DNA of 64,000 nucleotides from Strigamia acuminata (Eukaryota; Arthropoda; Chilopoda; Geophilomorpha; Linotaeniidae). How positions within the stretch are numbered: the first letter of the stretch is position 1; every line of letters begins with the position of its first letter. The position numbers and the translations under genes were made by a program. Positions 10,488 to 20,843 of the stretch are shown piece by piece. The notes below the pieces were generated by a model. It was not told the origin of the DNA and did not search any database. It saw only the letters and a program-made list of their open reading frames with translations. The DNA lies in assembly GCA_949358305.1 (NCBI GenBank), contig OX442314.1, forward strand, positions 40,618,581-40,682,580. The letters run 5' to 3'.

Positions 10488-12968
10488 TTATTTTTTCTCT
10501 GTCTGCTTTAACCAGTTTTTTGTCAGTTCTTCGAATTTAGCTGTTAGCTTTTCTAACAATGCGTCGTTTTTGGCGGCTTCCTTCTCTTCCTTTCTCTTCT
10601 TCCGTTTTGGGCAATCTCTTCTCCAGTGTCCCACCTCGTTACAGTAGTTACAAGGTTTTGTGGTGGAGTTATCTGTTTTCGGGTATGGTCGTCTCACGAA
10701 CTCTTTTTTCTCGTAGGGTTTTTCGCTTTTTGGGTTGTGGTGCTCCGTTTTATTCGCGGTCTTCATTCGGGGTCGGTAGCTTGGGGCGATTTCTTTCCCC
10801 ATGTTAGCGTGGAGAATCTCTTCTTCTTGTTGGCTGTCGCTGGTATCCCCTCCTGAGTTTTGCTCGGAGTTATTGTCTTCACTTTCCCTCCCTTCTTCGA
10901 GATTAGTTGCGTCGGAGTTTGCACTGGCTCTGTAAGCTTTTGGAGCCGGTATCGGGTTAGAAGTCGACTTGTCGCTGGGTTTCTTTGGTGGGGCCGCCTC
11001 TATGTCTCCGTTTAGGAACGTTCGCGACCGGATTAATCGCCCTGCGTCGTTATTTCTGGCGTGGATTCGCTGTATGCGAAGTTGGACTAATTTTCTTTCT
11101 TCCGGTGTCAGAGCGTCTGTGTACCGGTCGTTTACTTCTTCGTGACGTTTATCGACAAATTTCAACAGTTGTTCGAAGCTGTCGGTTGTTGGAGCGTTCA
11201 TGTCGCGAAGCACCTTTTTGGATGCCTCGCTCAATCCTTTATCAAAAATTAGTCGTTGAGCGTAAGCGTCCAGCGGAGTATACAGTTCATTGAACAGACT
11301 TTTAGCTCGTAGAAAATAGGCTCGTAGCTCTTCTCCGGTCGCCTGCTGCATGAGACTGACTCGTTGTCTAATCTCTTTTTGTGTCTCGCCATATTGCGTA
11401 TTGAAGGCGACCACAAATTGCTCCCAATACTTCAAGTTCGCCTCCACATACCATTCTCTCGCCTCTCCTACCAGCATTTCTGGCAGCCCCTTGACTACCA
11501 TTTCGTCTGGTTCGGCTCCGAGTCTCGAGATGGTGAGTGCCACCTCATTTAGAAATTTATTTCCTGCCCTCCACGTACCGTCGAATTTCATCAGGCGCAG
11601 CTGGGGCCACTTGATGTTTCGGTCTTTGTTATCTAACGCCCAGCGGTCGGCTGAATATTTTCGGAGTAGGTTTTCGTTCTGTTCGTCTCGTTCATCCAAG
11701 TCTTGGTTTCGGCCGGTCCGTAAATCGGCACGTATGCGTTCTTCTATCATTCGGACTCGCTCTTCCAATATGGGGTCGGATTGGCTCTGACTCCCATAAC
11801 TCGGTGAAATATTTCCGTTTTGAGGGAGGAATTGGTGGTTTTGCGAAGAATTCTGGTGTTGAGGAGAATTCTGATTAGTTAGAGCTGGCGAAGTCGCAGT
11901 CAGCTGTGTTCCGGGGGGAAAGGTCCCATTCACGGCTGTTCCGCTCAGGATCCCGTTATTTTGTTTTATTAATATGGTTGATTTTCTTCCTCCGTATAGT
12001 TGCGAATTGACTTTCGCGGCTTCCTTATCGGCGTCGTTAACGGTCCTGATCTTGGCTTTTGCTGCTTCGTTAGCTGCGTCAACGTTAGCTTTAACTGTTC
12101 GTATGTCATCGAGGCTTGGCATTGCCAACCTATCTTGTCCTTGTTGATTCCGGATTTGATTACGCTGATTAATTAATCGTATCATTTCGGAATTTGGGTC
12201 GTTCGGCGTTTGACTGGTGTGGCCAGCTTTAGCGGCGAAAGATTGCGCGAATGCCCATGACTGTCTTCCTCGATTGTTCCGATTGTCTTGCTGGAAAGCC
12301 TCCAAAAATTCGTTCTGGATTTCGACTGGCTCGTCTACGATACTGGCCCATCCCTGGACGTGAATTCCTTTCGAGGTCATCGAATCGGCCTCGCTTTCGT
12401 TGTCCGCGTCGGAACCGGTTTGGGTCGAATCGTACGAGTCGGTTGTTTGGCCACCGGTCTTTTGGCGTTTGACGCTCCTTTTTCCCCGTCTGGCAGCTCG
12501 TTTTTCTGCTCGTTCCCTGGTTAGACGAAGTATCATTTCCATCTGGGCCAGGGGATCTCCATTTTCATCGAATGGTATTCCTTCCAACCGAGCGATTGTA
12601 TAAGCTTCCAAACATTGATTGATTTGAGATCGCGTCGAATTATATCCGTGTTGAATGGTTACCCGATTGTGTTGAGCTCCGTCGTCTTGGTCAAATAGGC
12701 TAAACCCGTCTTGACTTTTGTCGGATTGGTTATCGTTTATCGGTGGGTTAGGCTCTACACTCTTCGGCGTTTTTTCAATCGGTGTTTTGCCGACGGCCGT
12801 TTTCTCGACGTTGCTCGGCGTCTTGGTAACTCGGTTTCTTTCTACGGGTTCCGGCGGCGTATTTAACTTCGGGCTGGCTAACGCTTCGGCTGCCGCCTTG
12901 GCTTTTTCCATGGCGGCTTTTCGGGCGCTTGCGGTCGAAGGTTTTCGGTTCTTATTGCTTTTCGTCAT
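10488..12968 (-). CDS. family-B Gag
   Basis: An uninterrupted ORF of about 826 codons from ATG at 12968 (a longer frame upstream starts with TTG). The N-terminal half is low-complexity and Lys/Ala/Thr-rich. The middle has the retrotransposon-gag capsid fold pattern (LRLMKFDGTW, EWYVEANLKYWEQF, LRAYFLRAKSLFNEL). The C-terminus carries a CCHC zinc knuckle (CNYCNEVGHWRRDC) and a Lys-rich coiled end. It forms the particle and packages RNA. It is unusually long for Ty3/gypsy Gag because of the N-terminal extension. The sequence immediately upstream of the ATG is not element leader, so expression of this copy is doubtful. Confidence 0.85.
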   Translation of the reverse strand: MTKSNKNRKPSTASARKAAMEKAKAAAEALASPKLNTPPEPVERNRVTKTPSNVEKTAVGKTPIEKTPKSVEPNPPINDNQSDKSQDGFSLFDQDDGAQHNRVTIQHGYNSTRSQINQCLEAYTIARLEGIPFDENGDPLAQMEMILRLTRERAEKRAARRGKRSVKRQKTGGQTTDSYDSTQTGSDADNESEADSMTSKGIHVQGWASIVDEPVEIQNEFLEAFQQDNRNNRGRQSWAFAQSFAAKAGHTSQTPNDPNSEMIRLINQRNQIRNQQGQDRLAMPSLDDIRTVKANVDAANEAAKAKIRTVNDADKEAAKVNSQLYGGRKSTILIKQNNGILSGTAVNGTFPPGTQLTATSPALTNQNSPQHQNSSQNHQFLPQNGNISPSYGSQSQSDPILEERVRMIEERIRADLRTGRNQDLDERDEQNENLLRKYSADRWALDNKDRNIKWPQLRLMKFDGTWRAGNKFLNEVALTISRLGAEPDEMVVKGLPEMLVGEAREWYVEANLKYWEQFVVAFNTQYGETQKEIRQRVSLMQQATGEELRAYFLRAKSLFNELYTPLDAYAQRLIFDKGLSEASKKVLRDMNAPTTDSFEQLLKFVDKRHEEVNDRYTDALTPEERKLVQLRIQRIHARNNDAGRLIRSRTFLNGDIEAAPPKKPSDKSTSNPIPAPKAYRASANSDATNLEEGRESEDNNSEQNSGGDTSDSQQEEEILHANMGKEIAPSYRPRMKTANKTEHHNPKSEKPYEKKEFVRRPYPKTDNSTTKPCNYCNEVGHWRRDCPKRKKRKEEKEAAKNDALLEKLTAKFEELTKNWLKQTEKK

Positions 12969-12977
12969 TTTGATGGT

Positions 12978-13985
12978 TTGCAAAGTTCAAACCGTAAGCT
13001 ATGGCTCGAGTCTTCGGCGGCGAGCGATGAAGACGTGGGCGTGGCCGGCCTCGACGAGGAGAGTTTGACAGAGTCCGATAATGAAGTCTACTATCTCAAA
13101 GAGGCAGCAGTGACCATCCAGAAACTTCCTTCTACCGTTATACAAGTGAAGCCAATGGAAGACATTACCTTCAAGTCGTCCGGAATAAAGTCTCTTCACA
13201 GAAAACAAGAGAAAAAGAAGTTAAATTACTACCAGTTTAAACCAAATCCACGCATGTCTCCACACACATCTTCAGACGACCACATGAAACAGTTCATTAG
13301 AAAATTAGCAGAAATTAATCTATCTAGTGGAATTGTGCATTTCTGAGACAGTAGTTATTTTACAAAAGTTGAAACAAATGTGCCTTTACCTACTAATGAG
13401 ATAACTGTTGAAACCACACCGACTGAGGATAAAAACGAATTGGCACAGTTTGTGTTTGCTAAACCTCTTGGTAAGTATTTTTATATTTTTTTTTTTAAAA
13501 TTCAATTTCTTAAATTTTTTTTTATTAACAGCAATTCAAAATGAAGTGGAAAACATAAGCCCATTAGAAGTTGATAGCTTCATAGTAAGAACTCGAGTAT
13601 CATTTCCTTTCATCTCTGAAATTGAGTCTGCAACAGTCAATCAAGCGGGGTCACAGTTGTGGAAAGACATTAGGATTGCTCGACTGACAAGTTCTCTTTT
13701 TTGGTGAAATTTGTAGATGTAAAATGAATGGTTTTCCAAGAAGTCTCATTGCCAAAGTTATGGGATTAAACTCACTGGAAAGGTATAATACTAATTATTG
13801 CTACAGGCCTACAACATATATATTTATACATTTTTTTCCAGTTATACCAATTTGCCACCTGCTGTTGCTTGGAGTCGCAATCAAGAACAGAATGCAGTGG
13901 ATGCGTATTTAGAAGTAAGGGCTGACCAAGGGGTAAAAGTAGAACCCTCTGGATTTCATAAGTCTTCCCTCAAATTCTATAGATG
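12978..13985 (+). pseudogene. YqaJ-type nuclease fragment
   Basis: The first exon-like frame (to about 13470, with one TGA at 13344) is acidic then basic. A GTAAGT donor and TTAACAG acceptor bracket an intron at about 13471-13531. After it come SQLWKDIRIARLTSS and, past two stops and a second intron, LPPAVAWSRNQEQNAVDAY and VEPSGFHKSS. These match the start and Glu-containing motifs of YqaJ viral-recombinase/exonuclease domains, though key downstream parts are missing. Some IS4EU/ISL2EU-type transposons carry such a nuclease beside a THAP transposase. A THAP transposase lies on the far side of the family-B element, so both may come from one interrupted transposon (inference). Confidence 0.6.
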
Positions 13986-14799
13986 ATGAAAATGCTTTCA
14001 GATATTGTGCTAGATTTGTTCTGAGCAGTTTGTGGATCAAATGAATCACATGAAATAAATGGCAAATAGAAAGAATAGGTCTAGCAATACAAAATTAACA
14101 CTTGAAAACACGTTAGTAGTGGTGACTTTTTCTCGGTTTTTTCTAGTTTTTTTTTGTCTCCTCCGGGTGCAGAGTTTGAGTCAGTTAATTAGTAGTTGCC
14201 TTGTCGGTGTGGGACGTTGTCCACACGGTCTGACTTTCCTATGCCGTCAGATCGGTCAGGGCGAGAAAGGGGTCACGACTCGTTCAGTCACACTTGAGCC
14301 CCTTTGTTGTTTGGTTTTTTGTGTTTTGGGACGGGCTCCCATAGGAGTTGAGGGGAAACCAAGTTGTCCCTGCCTTTGCGTGCTATTTTTCTGTTGGTGT
14401 TGATTTACACATTACGTGCTAAGTTTTCGAGAGAATCACCCCGTTTTTCCTGCATATTTTAGATAAAGAGTTTTTTTTGTCTGTATTTAGTGTGCGGCGA
14501 ATTTATTATAATGTAGACGATATCTTCCAGTTAGAACACAAAACAGGATGATCATAATTTCAGTGGAGGAATTGAGAAAACATCAAATGGCATCTTTGCA
14601 GACTATCTTTCAAAATTTTAAGCTTTGGAACAGCAAATACCACCACTGTTTATCGGCCAGTCTGAATTAAATATTCCGACTGGAAGTGGTTATTCCAAAC
14701 AGAAAAAAAAGATGATTTAAAACACAGCTACTCAAGTTCAGATATAGAGTGCAGAACACTCATTACGTTCATCACCATCGCCGTTACGAGATGAAGAAC
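13986..14799. other. no supported gene; short repeat
   Basis: Mostly T/G-rich sequence with no coding motif I recognise. About 70 bp around 14044-14113 recur, diverged, at 40801-40872, indicating a dispersed repeat. The small frame at 14059-14403 is open but has no recognisable family. Confidence 0.4.
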
Positions 14800-17010
14800 C
14801 GCTTTGCGCGCTAGTAATAATCCTTTAGCTCAGATAAATCGTAGGTTGTCTAAAACGAGCAACATCTCAGATGCAGAAACAATTGGCATCTTACAGATAA
14901 TATTTAAAAAAAAAAAAAACACTACAATGAGCCTTTAACACCAGATATAATGGGAACTCAATTTAGTAGAATTTCTTACAAAAATTTGCATATTAATTAT
15001 ACATTTTTGAGAATTTTCAGACTCCACCATTACTTTCGAGTCTGCATGCAGTGAAAGGATTTCCTCAACTTTTAAAGTTGACAATCCAACCACTCCATAC
15101 GCCCTACGTCGAATCGTGGGCGCACTCGCAACCGACATCAGCGTGCCCGTGGCAGGTCACGCTGACCGTTCAAATACGGCAGCTCGTTGCCTAGAGCCTA
15201 AGCTGTTTTATGACGAATTCTTTTGGCAGCAGTGGCACCACTTTGAGTGTCAACCGATTCAAGCACAGCAAGAAGTGCTTGGGGAATTGGACCCCTACCA
15301 AAGTGTTCAGATCCCAGAAGCCACAAAGGATTGGCAGCGAGTGGCGATTGAATTGCTTCACTCAGACATCGTAGATGTCAATGATCCTCGACTAGCTACA
15401 CTTCATCTATAATCAACATGCAGCTCTCTTTATCCCTCCATCTGCAAAGCGAGTAACATCTTATGCATGGACTCAATTAAATTGGTCTGATGACAACTTT
15501 GAGATTATTTCAGATAAATTACGACCAGGATCATGAACTTGATACTGTTATTGTTTGTCCTCGAGAGAGATCAATATGATCAATCTATATTTTGTAGTGC
15601 AAAAGAAAAGTGCTTGAGTTTGCTTCCACAAAATGGACACACATCGCTGCGAGAAAGCCAAAGCTTCTACGAAAACTCTGAAAAGATGGACCCGCCGAGG
15701 ATGCAACAGTTAGACGAGGACTCGTTCGGGCCCACAATTCTCTATTTTGTTAGGAGATAATTAATAGAGATTTGATGCTAAGCAGAAATTTGGCATTGAT
15801 CACCGCGACAAGTACGTATGTGCAATAAATAGTTCTGGGTTTATAATTTTCTTTTTATGTAAATGTGAATTGAACTAATGAAAGAAATATCTTTGTGAAT
15901 ATAAAATGCATCGTTCTGAGGGTAGACCAGGAAAGTGCAGTATAGCAAATTAAACCAGCAGCAATACGGTAGACAATAAAATCCGCCGTGTCTATCATGT
16001 TCGAGAAATGCGTCGTGCAGCAGAATCTTCGACAGGGTGGCGCATATTTGTTTCTATTTTGTTCGACCCAAATTTCTTTCCAATGTTGAGCATGGAATGT
16101 AATGAGGACCTGGAAAATTCATATTTCTTTCAAATTATTTTGAATTACTCGCAGGAATGAAAAAGGAATATAAAGTGGTGGATCGGAAGAGTATACAACA
16201 GAATCTGCATCAATTCAGTGATTGACCTCAATAGTTTTGGTAAAGGGTCATTTAGTTATGCAAAAATCTAAAGGTGTTGGAAATAGAAATTTCGAATGTG
16301 TGCACCATTAAAAATGTAGAATAAGGAAAAGAAAAATGTATTTTTCACAACATTCCTTCTTGAAAATTGTAAATGCCACATTCCTTCTTGAATGCGGGCT
16401 AACAATACAACTAGGTGATGTGACGGAACTTTTCCAATGACCAGAGCTCTCTTCTGGTTTCACCGAGACAAGTAATGTGCTCAGTTTATCCAGGGGTGAC
16501 CACGTGGAGGTAGAGAGTTGGATTTTACACCCCCGTAACAAATCAATTTATTGCTTTGAACAATTATATGCACCGTCTTTGGCAAGAATGTGAAGTTTTA
16601 GCACCCAATCACATGCAAAGTAATGACTGGAATTTTCTTTTCCCGAGAGGAAAAGGCTGAAAATACTATACATACCAATTTTGTTTTTCTGTTCGGTGTG
16701 GTTGGCGTAAAACGGGCGTGTCTAATAAACGGTTTATTTTCGGAAAATTCGCATTTTCATGTTCCTGAGATAACTATGACGATGGAAAGAAAATATTTCG
16801 AGACGAACCAATCGATGACTGAAAAGAAATGTAGAAATTAATCAAAAAATTATTATAGTTTTTTTTAAAAAATTAAAGTAAAAGCTGCAGATTATTATTA
16901 AAATATGGCATGGAAGAATGCAACACGAAAACGACCCCAATAAATCGAGCGGCGCAATTACTAAGAATTGATCGGGAAATTGATGAATCACTTTCGGTCG
17001 CGAAAATTGT
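14800..17010 (+). mobile_element. CACTA-like repeat C, copy 1
   Basis: It aligns with 61510-63773 (copy 3) and in part with 52900-53842 (copy 2). In copy 3 the left part encodes FPFENYLGKLKRLLR followed by NNPLAQINRRLSE, the DUF4218-like end of animal EnSpm/CACTA transposases; copy 1 keeps a mutated version at 14805-14940. The right 1.2 kb is non-coding and shared. Copy 1 is interrupted at about 15020-15395 by a family-E protein segment. Many stops and indels show an old copy. Terminal inverted repeats were not located. Confidence 0.55.
15021..15412 (+). pseudogene. family-E protein fragment 1
   Basis: One frame is open from about 15021 to a stop at 15412 and contains NPTTPYALRRIVG, SVPVAGHADRS, EPKLFYDEFF, LDPYQSVQIPE and KDWQRVA. 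The same succession of motifs recurs at 37716, 40487, 41902, 45017 and 49207, so this is a conserved protein family rather than a chance ORF. I do not recognise the family. The conserved part looks helical and acidic-aromatic, without metal-binding or catalytic motifs. The fragment lies inside CACTA-like copy 1, where copy 3 has different sequence, so it arrived later. Confidence 0.6.
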
Positions 17011-17988
17011 CAATTTTAGTAGAAAATATTGACAGAAATTTCAGCCCAAAAACATCATCTGAATAATATTGATGTATTTGCGGCTAGTTTTATACAAAAT
17101 ATATCAAATTAAATTGATAGTTTGTCAAGTTTATCGATACCTGAATGGTTTTTCATGTTGCCGGGATGAAAATTATCAAACTTCTATCAAATGCCATCTC
17201 AAACAATAATTCCAACTACGCAGAGTAAAACAGACAGCCACTAAAGAAAACACAAGATAACTGTGAATAATGAGAACAAAATTAAACTTAAAAACGTTAC
17301 CACCACGGAAATACAGCGACCTTCCATTGTCCACACGGTTTTATAATGACTACGGGGTCGACAAGCGGAAGCCCACAGTTTCGTGGTTCGTGAGAGAACA
17401 AATCTCGGTACATAAGCTGTGCGCTTGCAGCGCTTGCAGTGATAAACACGGTCCCTTCACAAGGCATGGTATTTTGTTTGTTTGCGCAGAAACAAGTTGT
17501 TTTTCGACTTGATCGAGGTTTAAGGGAAAGGATGTATGGCTACTAACCTTCAACAAGAAGCAACCAATTCGATATATTTATGCAAAACTCGTTTCTGTTG
17601 TTTATCTCAAATGATAAACCGCTTTTATTAAAATGTGCTCAAACTAAAAACTTTTGAAGAAATTGTATTTTGAGTCAAAAATCACGTAGGACGTATGACT
17701 ACAGCATCTTGACTAGGTTGCAGGTGAAAAATATTTTAAATAAATTGAAAAAAATCTCATTTTGCAATAAAAAATAAATCTAAAATTTTAGAAAATGATG
17801 ATAATACACATAATTTTAATTATTTTTGAATTTTTGCACCTTTCTTTTATTGGTGACTATTCTGGACGCTTTGAGCTTTCCTCTCGTTGCATTTACAGCC
17901 GAAACTGCACCAGTAGCTTCCATGAATCCAGCACGCTTTTGCCTCGCTGCAATCGCGTCGGCTTTTGCACCTAGGACTTCAGCCAACA
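17011..17988. other. AT-rich flank; short minus-strand C-terminal ORF
   Basis: Mostly AT-rich sequence without recognisable coding. On the minus strand, 17988-17816 is open and ends in a Lys/Arg-rich tail (RIVTNKRKVQKFKNN then stop), with Ala-rich ADAIAARQKRAG before it. It could be the last exon of a nuclear or ribosome-associated protein, or the end of an element ORF; I cannot identify it. Its upstream part is cut off by the inverted LTR remnant and the family-A insertion. Confidence 0.35.
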
Positions 17989-17992
17989 TGTG

Positions 17993-17996
17993 AGTG
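17993..17996 (+). repeat. target-site duplication AGTG (left)
   Basis: AGTG directly precedes the 5' LTR and recurs at 28785-28788 directly after the 3' LTR. Removing the element and one copy restores TGTGAGTGTTCGG, which is the reverse complement of the family-A LTR end, so the duplication is confirmed by the reconstructed target. Confidence 0.9.
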
Positions 17997-18619
17997 TGTG
18001 ACCAGCTGCCCCTGCGCACGGGTCGCTGCACTGCAACGGCAATGCACTTGGCGCAGCTCCAGCGCCTCTCGTATCTCGCGCAGCCTGTTGCGGTCCCCCG
18101 CAACCAGGTGGAGCTGCGGGCCTTTGGTCAAGCAGGATCGGGCCCCGGAAGTCGCCCTTCCGGAAGTGGTTGGTCCCCGTAGGGACAAGAGAGTTGTTGA
18201 TCAACCAGCAAGGCGAACGGTCGCATCGCGACCGCCTCCGAAACTGGCTGCAAAGATAACCCGAACTATCGGCGTGGCGACGTTGTCGCCCGCCGGGACC
18301 TGAGCGTCCAGTTGCGCCACGTCCGCCGGACGTTAACCGTAACTTCGGCGGCGTGGCCCAAAACCGATTACCGACCTCGTGTGTCATGGCGGCCGATGGC
18401 CGCCGTGCCACGCGGTCTGATTAGGGACGGTTCGAAGGAACCGCCGCCTTGGGAAATACACTATGGGACACTACAATCATACCCCTAGACATCTAATAAA
18501 GCCATAACTAAAACTATATTGTGTCTCCGTGTATTTCGTGGTTTGTTTTATCGTGTGTGTTGCGTCCAGCGCCTCCGTGGCTCTCCCCCGACCACGTGGC
18601 GTCCGTCCGAACACTCACA
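17997..18619 (+). repeat. 5' LTR of complete family-A element
   Basis: TGTGACC...ACTCACA, 623 bp, with no difference seen from the 3' LTR at 28162-28784. It contains AATAAA at 18495-18500, TACCCCTAGACA at 18480-18491, and a hairpin array including perfect stems at 18218-18234 and 18271-18294. Promoter elements were not resolved further. Confidence 0.93.
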
Positions 18620-18621
18620 AT

Positions 18622-18639
18622 TGTGGGCCCGTCCAGGAT
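18622..18639 (+). promoter_or_regulatory. tRNA primer-binding site, proline-like
   Basis: Two bases after the LTR the sequence TGTGGGCCCGTCCAGGAT resembles the classic proline-tRNA primer site TGGGGGCTCGTCCGGGAT (15 of 18 positions) and continues TTTGAA as the tRNA complement would. Position and match support a minus-strand primer site; the tRNA assignment is inferred. Confidence 0.6.
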
Positions 18640-20843
18640 TTTGAATTCTCTTGCGAATACTATTCTAATTTACTGATTGTGTGAAGCACAATATTAAATG
18701 AATTTTTTCTTTCAACTAGAGGGGGAAATTTCCTTGGTCATGATTGTGATAGGGGGTCAGCAGGCGAAACGGCCGCTAATCGCTGACCATTGGACCCTGA
18801 TCAGACAAAAATTGGTGGCTTTGCATGTCCAGCTTGCCTGGGTACTGGCAAGCCGGGACTTACACTAGCCACACTTTCCAACGGTCTTCTATTCCTTTCT
18901 AGCTTAGCCTAAAAAACTGAGTGGTTGGGAGGGGAATATAATTCCAAACCTTCTTTATTATTTCTATTTCTTGGTGCGCAGCCCAAGTAAAAGTAATGGA
19001 ACAGTCTGCAGCGTATTCAAACTCGATTCGTGGAGGAGGCGCGCTGGTGGCCACCAGCAAACCAAATCCCACGGGGGAGAAGCGGTCATATTCCAGGTGC
19101 CACGCTGCAATCACTGGTTCCATTATGGGCCGGGCGAGGAGGCGATGTTGAACTGAGCTTTGAGTGACACCAAATTTCTTGTAGGACGTTTAGTCGCTTG
19201 GATGCAGGTTGCTAGCTTAGTGGTCGCTGGCGCGGGAACAGTCACGTGCGGTGAGTTGGCGTGTAGTTGGACCCGAGTAGCAGCGAAGTGTCCGCACACA
19301 TGGGAAGACTGCCTTGATTTTTGTTGCGACTCATAATTTATGGGTTGCGTTGTGGCTGCTCAAGGCGCTCATCCGGGTTCACATCGGTCATAATCCTACC
19401 CTGTCCCGTGTACTGGTTGGTAGGCAACTGCAAGTTAACGTATTTAACCCAAGAGTTGCTGAAATTGGGACACGGACAGCAGGGAGAGCTGCCGGAGGTA
19501 CGGGGATACCGATGGTGAAGTGCTCAAATGGCACAGAGAGTTCGTTAGGGCGTAGGAACGATATCTGTGCGTTCAGGTAGCTACCAACTTTGAAAAAAGA
19601 TTGGGAATCTAGCCTGTAACTTTTGTTTCTGAATTTTATTCACTCTTGCTTGATTTCTGGGCTACTGCAGTTTGTTAAAGGACTGTGCTCAAACCACAGT
19701 CTGGAGCAATCTCTGTAATTTGGAAATTAGTTGTTTTTACATCTTTTTCATTTTTTACTTTTTCTCTAAACTTCCCTATCTATGATTTTCATGGTTTTCT
19801 TGGGACTCCACACCTGACAGCGGTAATAATCACCTCAAATGCCGGGTTGTATACAGCGTCAAATGGAGGGCGATATGGCTTCACAATGGCGGCTGAAGGG
19901 TGGGACCCAAGGCGACTAGGGACAGAAGATGCATTTCCTTCTTACTTTAAGTGCAACTGACTGTTCCACAAAAAACACCATTTCATTGGGATGAACAGAC
20001 ATCTCAGTGTAGGCACGTTTCTGTCGAAAGGCAGCCTCGTGCAGACTGGAATGAGTCTCCGAAAGGGGTGAGCGGGCGCGTTTGTTGGTCTCTTGGGGCA
20101 GAAGAAGAGATTGCAACAATATCCCCGTAGTGTAAATATCTGCAAAAACCTTCTGCTAAAAATTGGAACTTTTTGGGTGTCTTTTAGATTAAAAAACACC
20201 CAGTATTTTGTAATTTTTTATTTTTATTTTCTTATCTTTCTTCCTCTGTTTCTTCTTGCGAGGCATCAAGAATCGGTTTGTCTGCGCGCTAGCGCGGTTT
20301 GATTTTGTTATTTGTTGCTAACAATGATAAAATTAACTGGTTTGAAAATTTCGAAGTTCTACAGACATGATTTCGTGCTTTTTTAGAAAAGCACAAAAGT
20401 CATGTTTTTGTGGAATCAGACCATTTTGATCTGGTTCAGAACTTCTAGTTCCAAACCGAAAAATCACTATTGTTTTTTCAAAAAGTGTTGTTTTTTCTGC
20501 AGAAATGTAGGAATTGGAACATTAAAACGGTCGAAATTTTGTTTTTATTTTAAAAATCAAACATGGCGACTGGAAAGACAATAGAAAAACATGTGGAAAT
20601 CTCGGAATTTTCGAGAATGATTGGAATTTCAAATTTCGACATTTTCTTGGAACTCTGGGAAATTGATTCTATAAATTATTTTAATTTTCTACCAATGGGA
20701 AACCAGGGGGGGGAAGTGACATCACTAATCCCTCTCCCAAGAATGGCTACTTGAGCCTAATCTCCTGTCTCCTCATTGGTCGTGACTTAATTCCACTTGT
20801 TCACCTTGCAAGCTGCGGTCCTGCTTTTGGTCACATTGTGTCA
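18640..20843 (+). other. long leader of family-A element
   Basis: 2.2 kb separate the primer site from the gag ATG, long for a gypsy leader. Short frames occur (for example from an ATG near 18997) but none shows a known domain. The leader contains a second copy of the polypurine-tract core at 20703-20715. It may hold packaging or internal translation signals; none can be shown. Confidence 0.5.
20703..20715 (+). promoter_or_regulatory. polypurine-tract-like duplicate in leader
   Basis: CCAGGGGGGGGAA here is identical to the core of the polypurine tract at 28148-28160. It precedes gag by about 130 bp. It could act as a second plus-strand primer or be a coincidental G-run. Confidence 0.4.

Larger units (their letters stand above)
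2350..12975 (-). mobile_element. family-B Ty3/gypsy element, 5'-truncated and broken
   Basis: Order on the minus strand: gag (12968-10488), protease, RT-RNase H, integrase (to 6206), a long extra ORF (5595-3034), polypurine tract, 3' LTR. The domain order RT-RNase H-integrase is that of Ty3/gypsy. No 5' LTR or leader is found; family-B sequence ends within about 15 bp upstream of the gag ATG, where a YqaJ-type coding sequence on the other strand begins. A TGA splits protease from RT, a frameshift separates RNase H from integrase, and a TAG interrupts the extra ORF, so this copy is defective. Confidence 0.85.
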
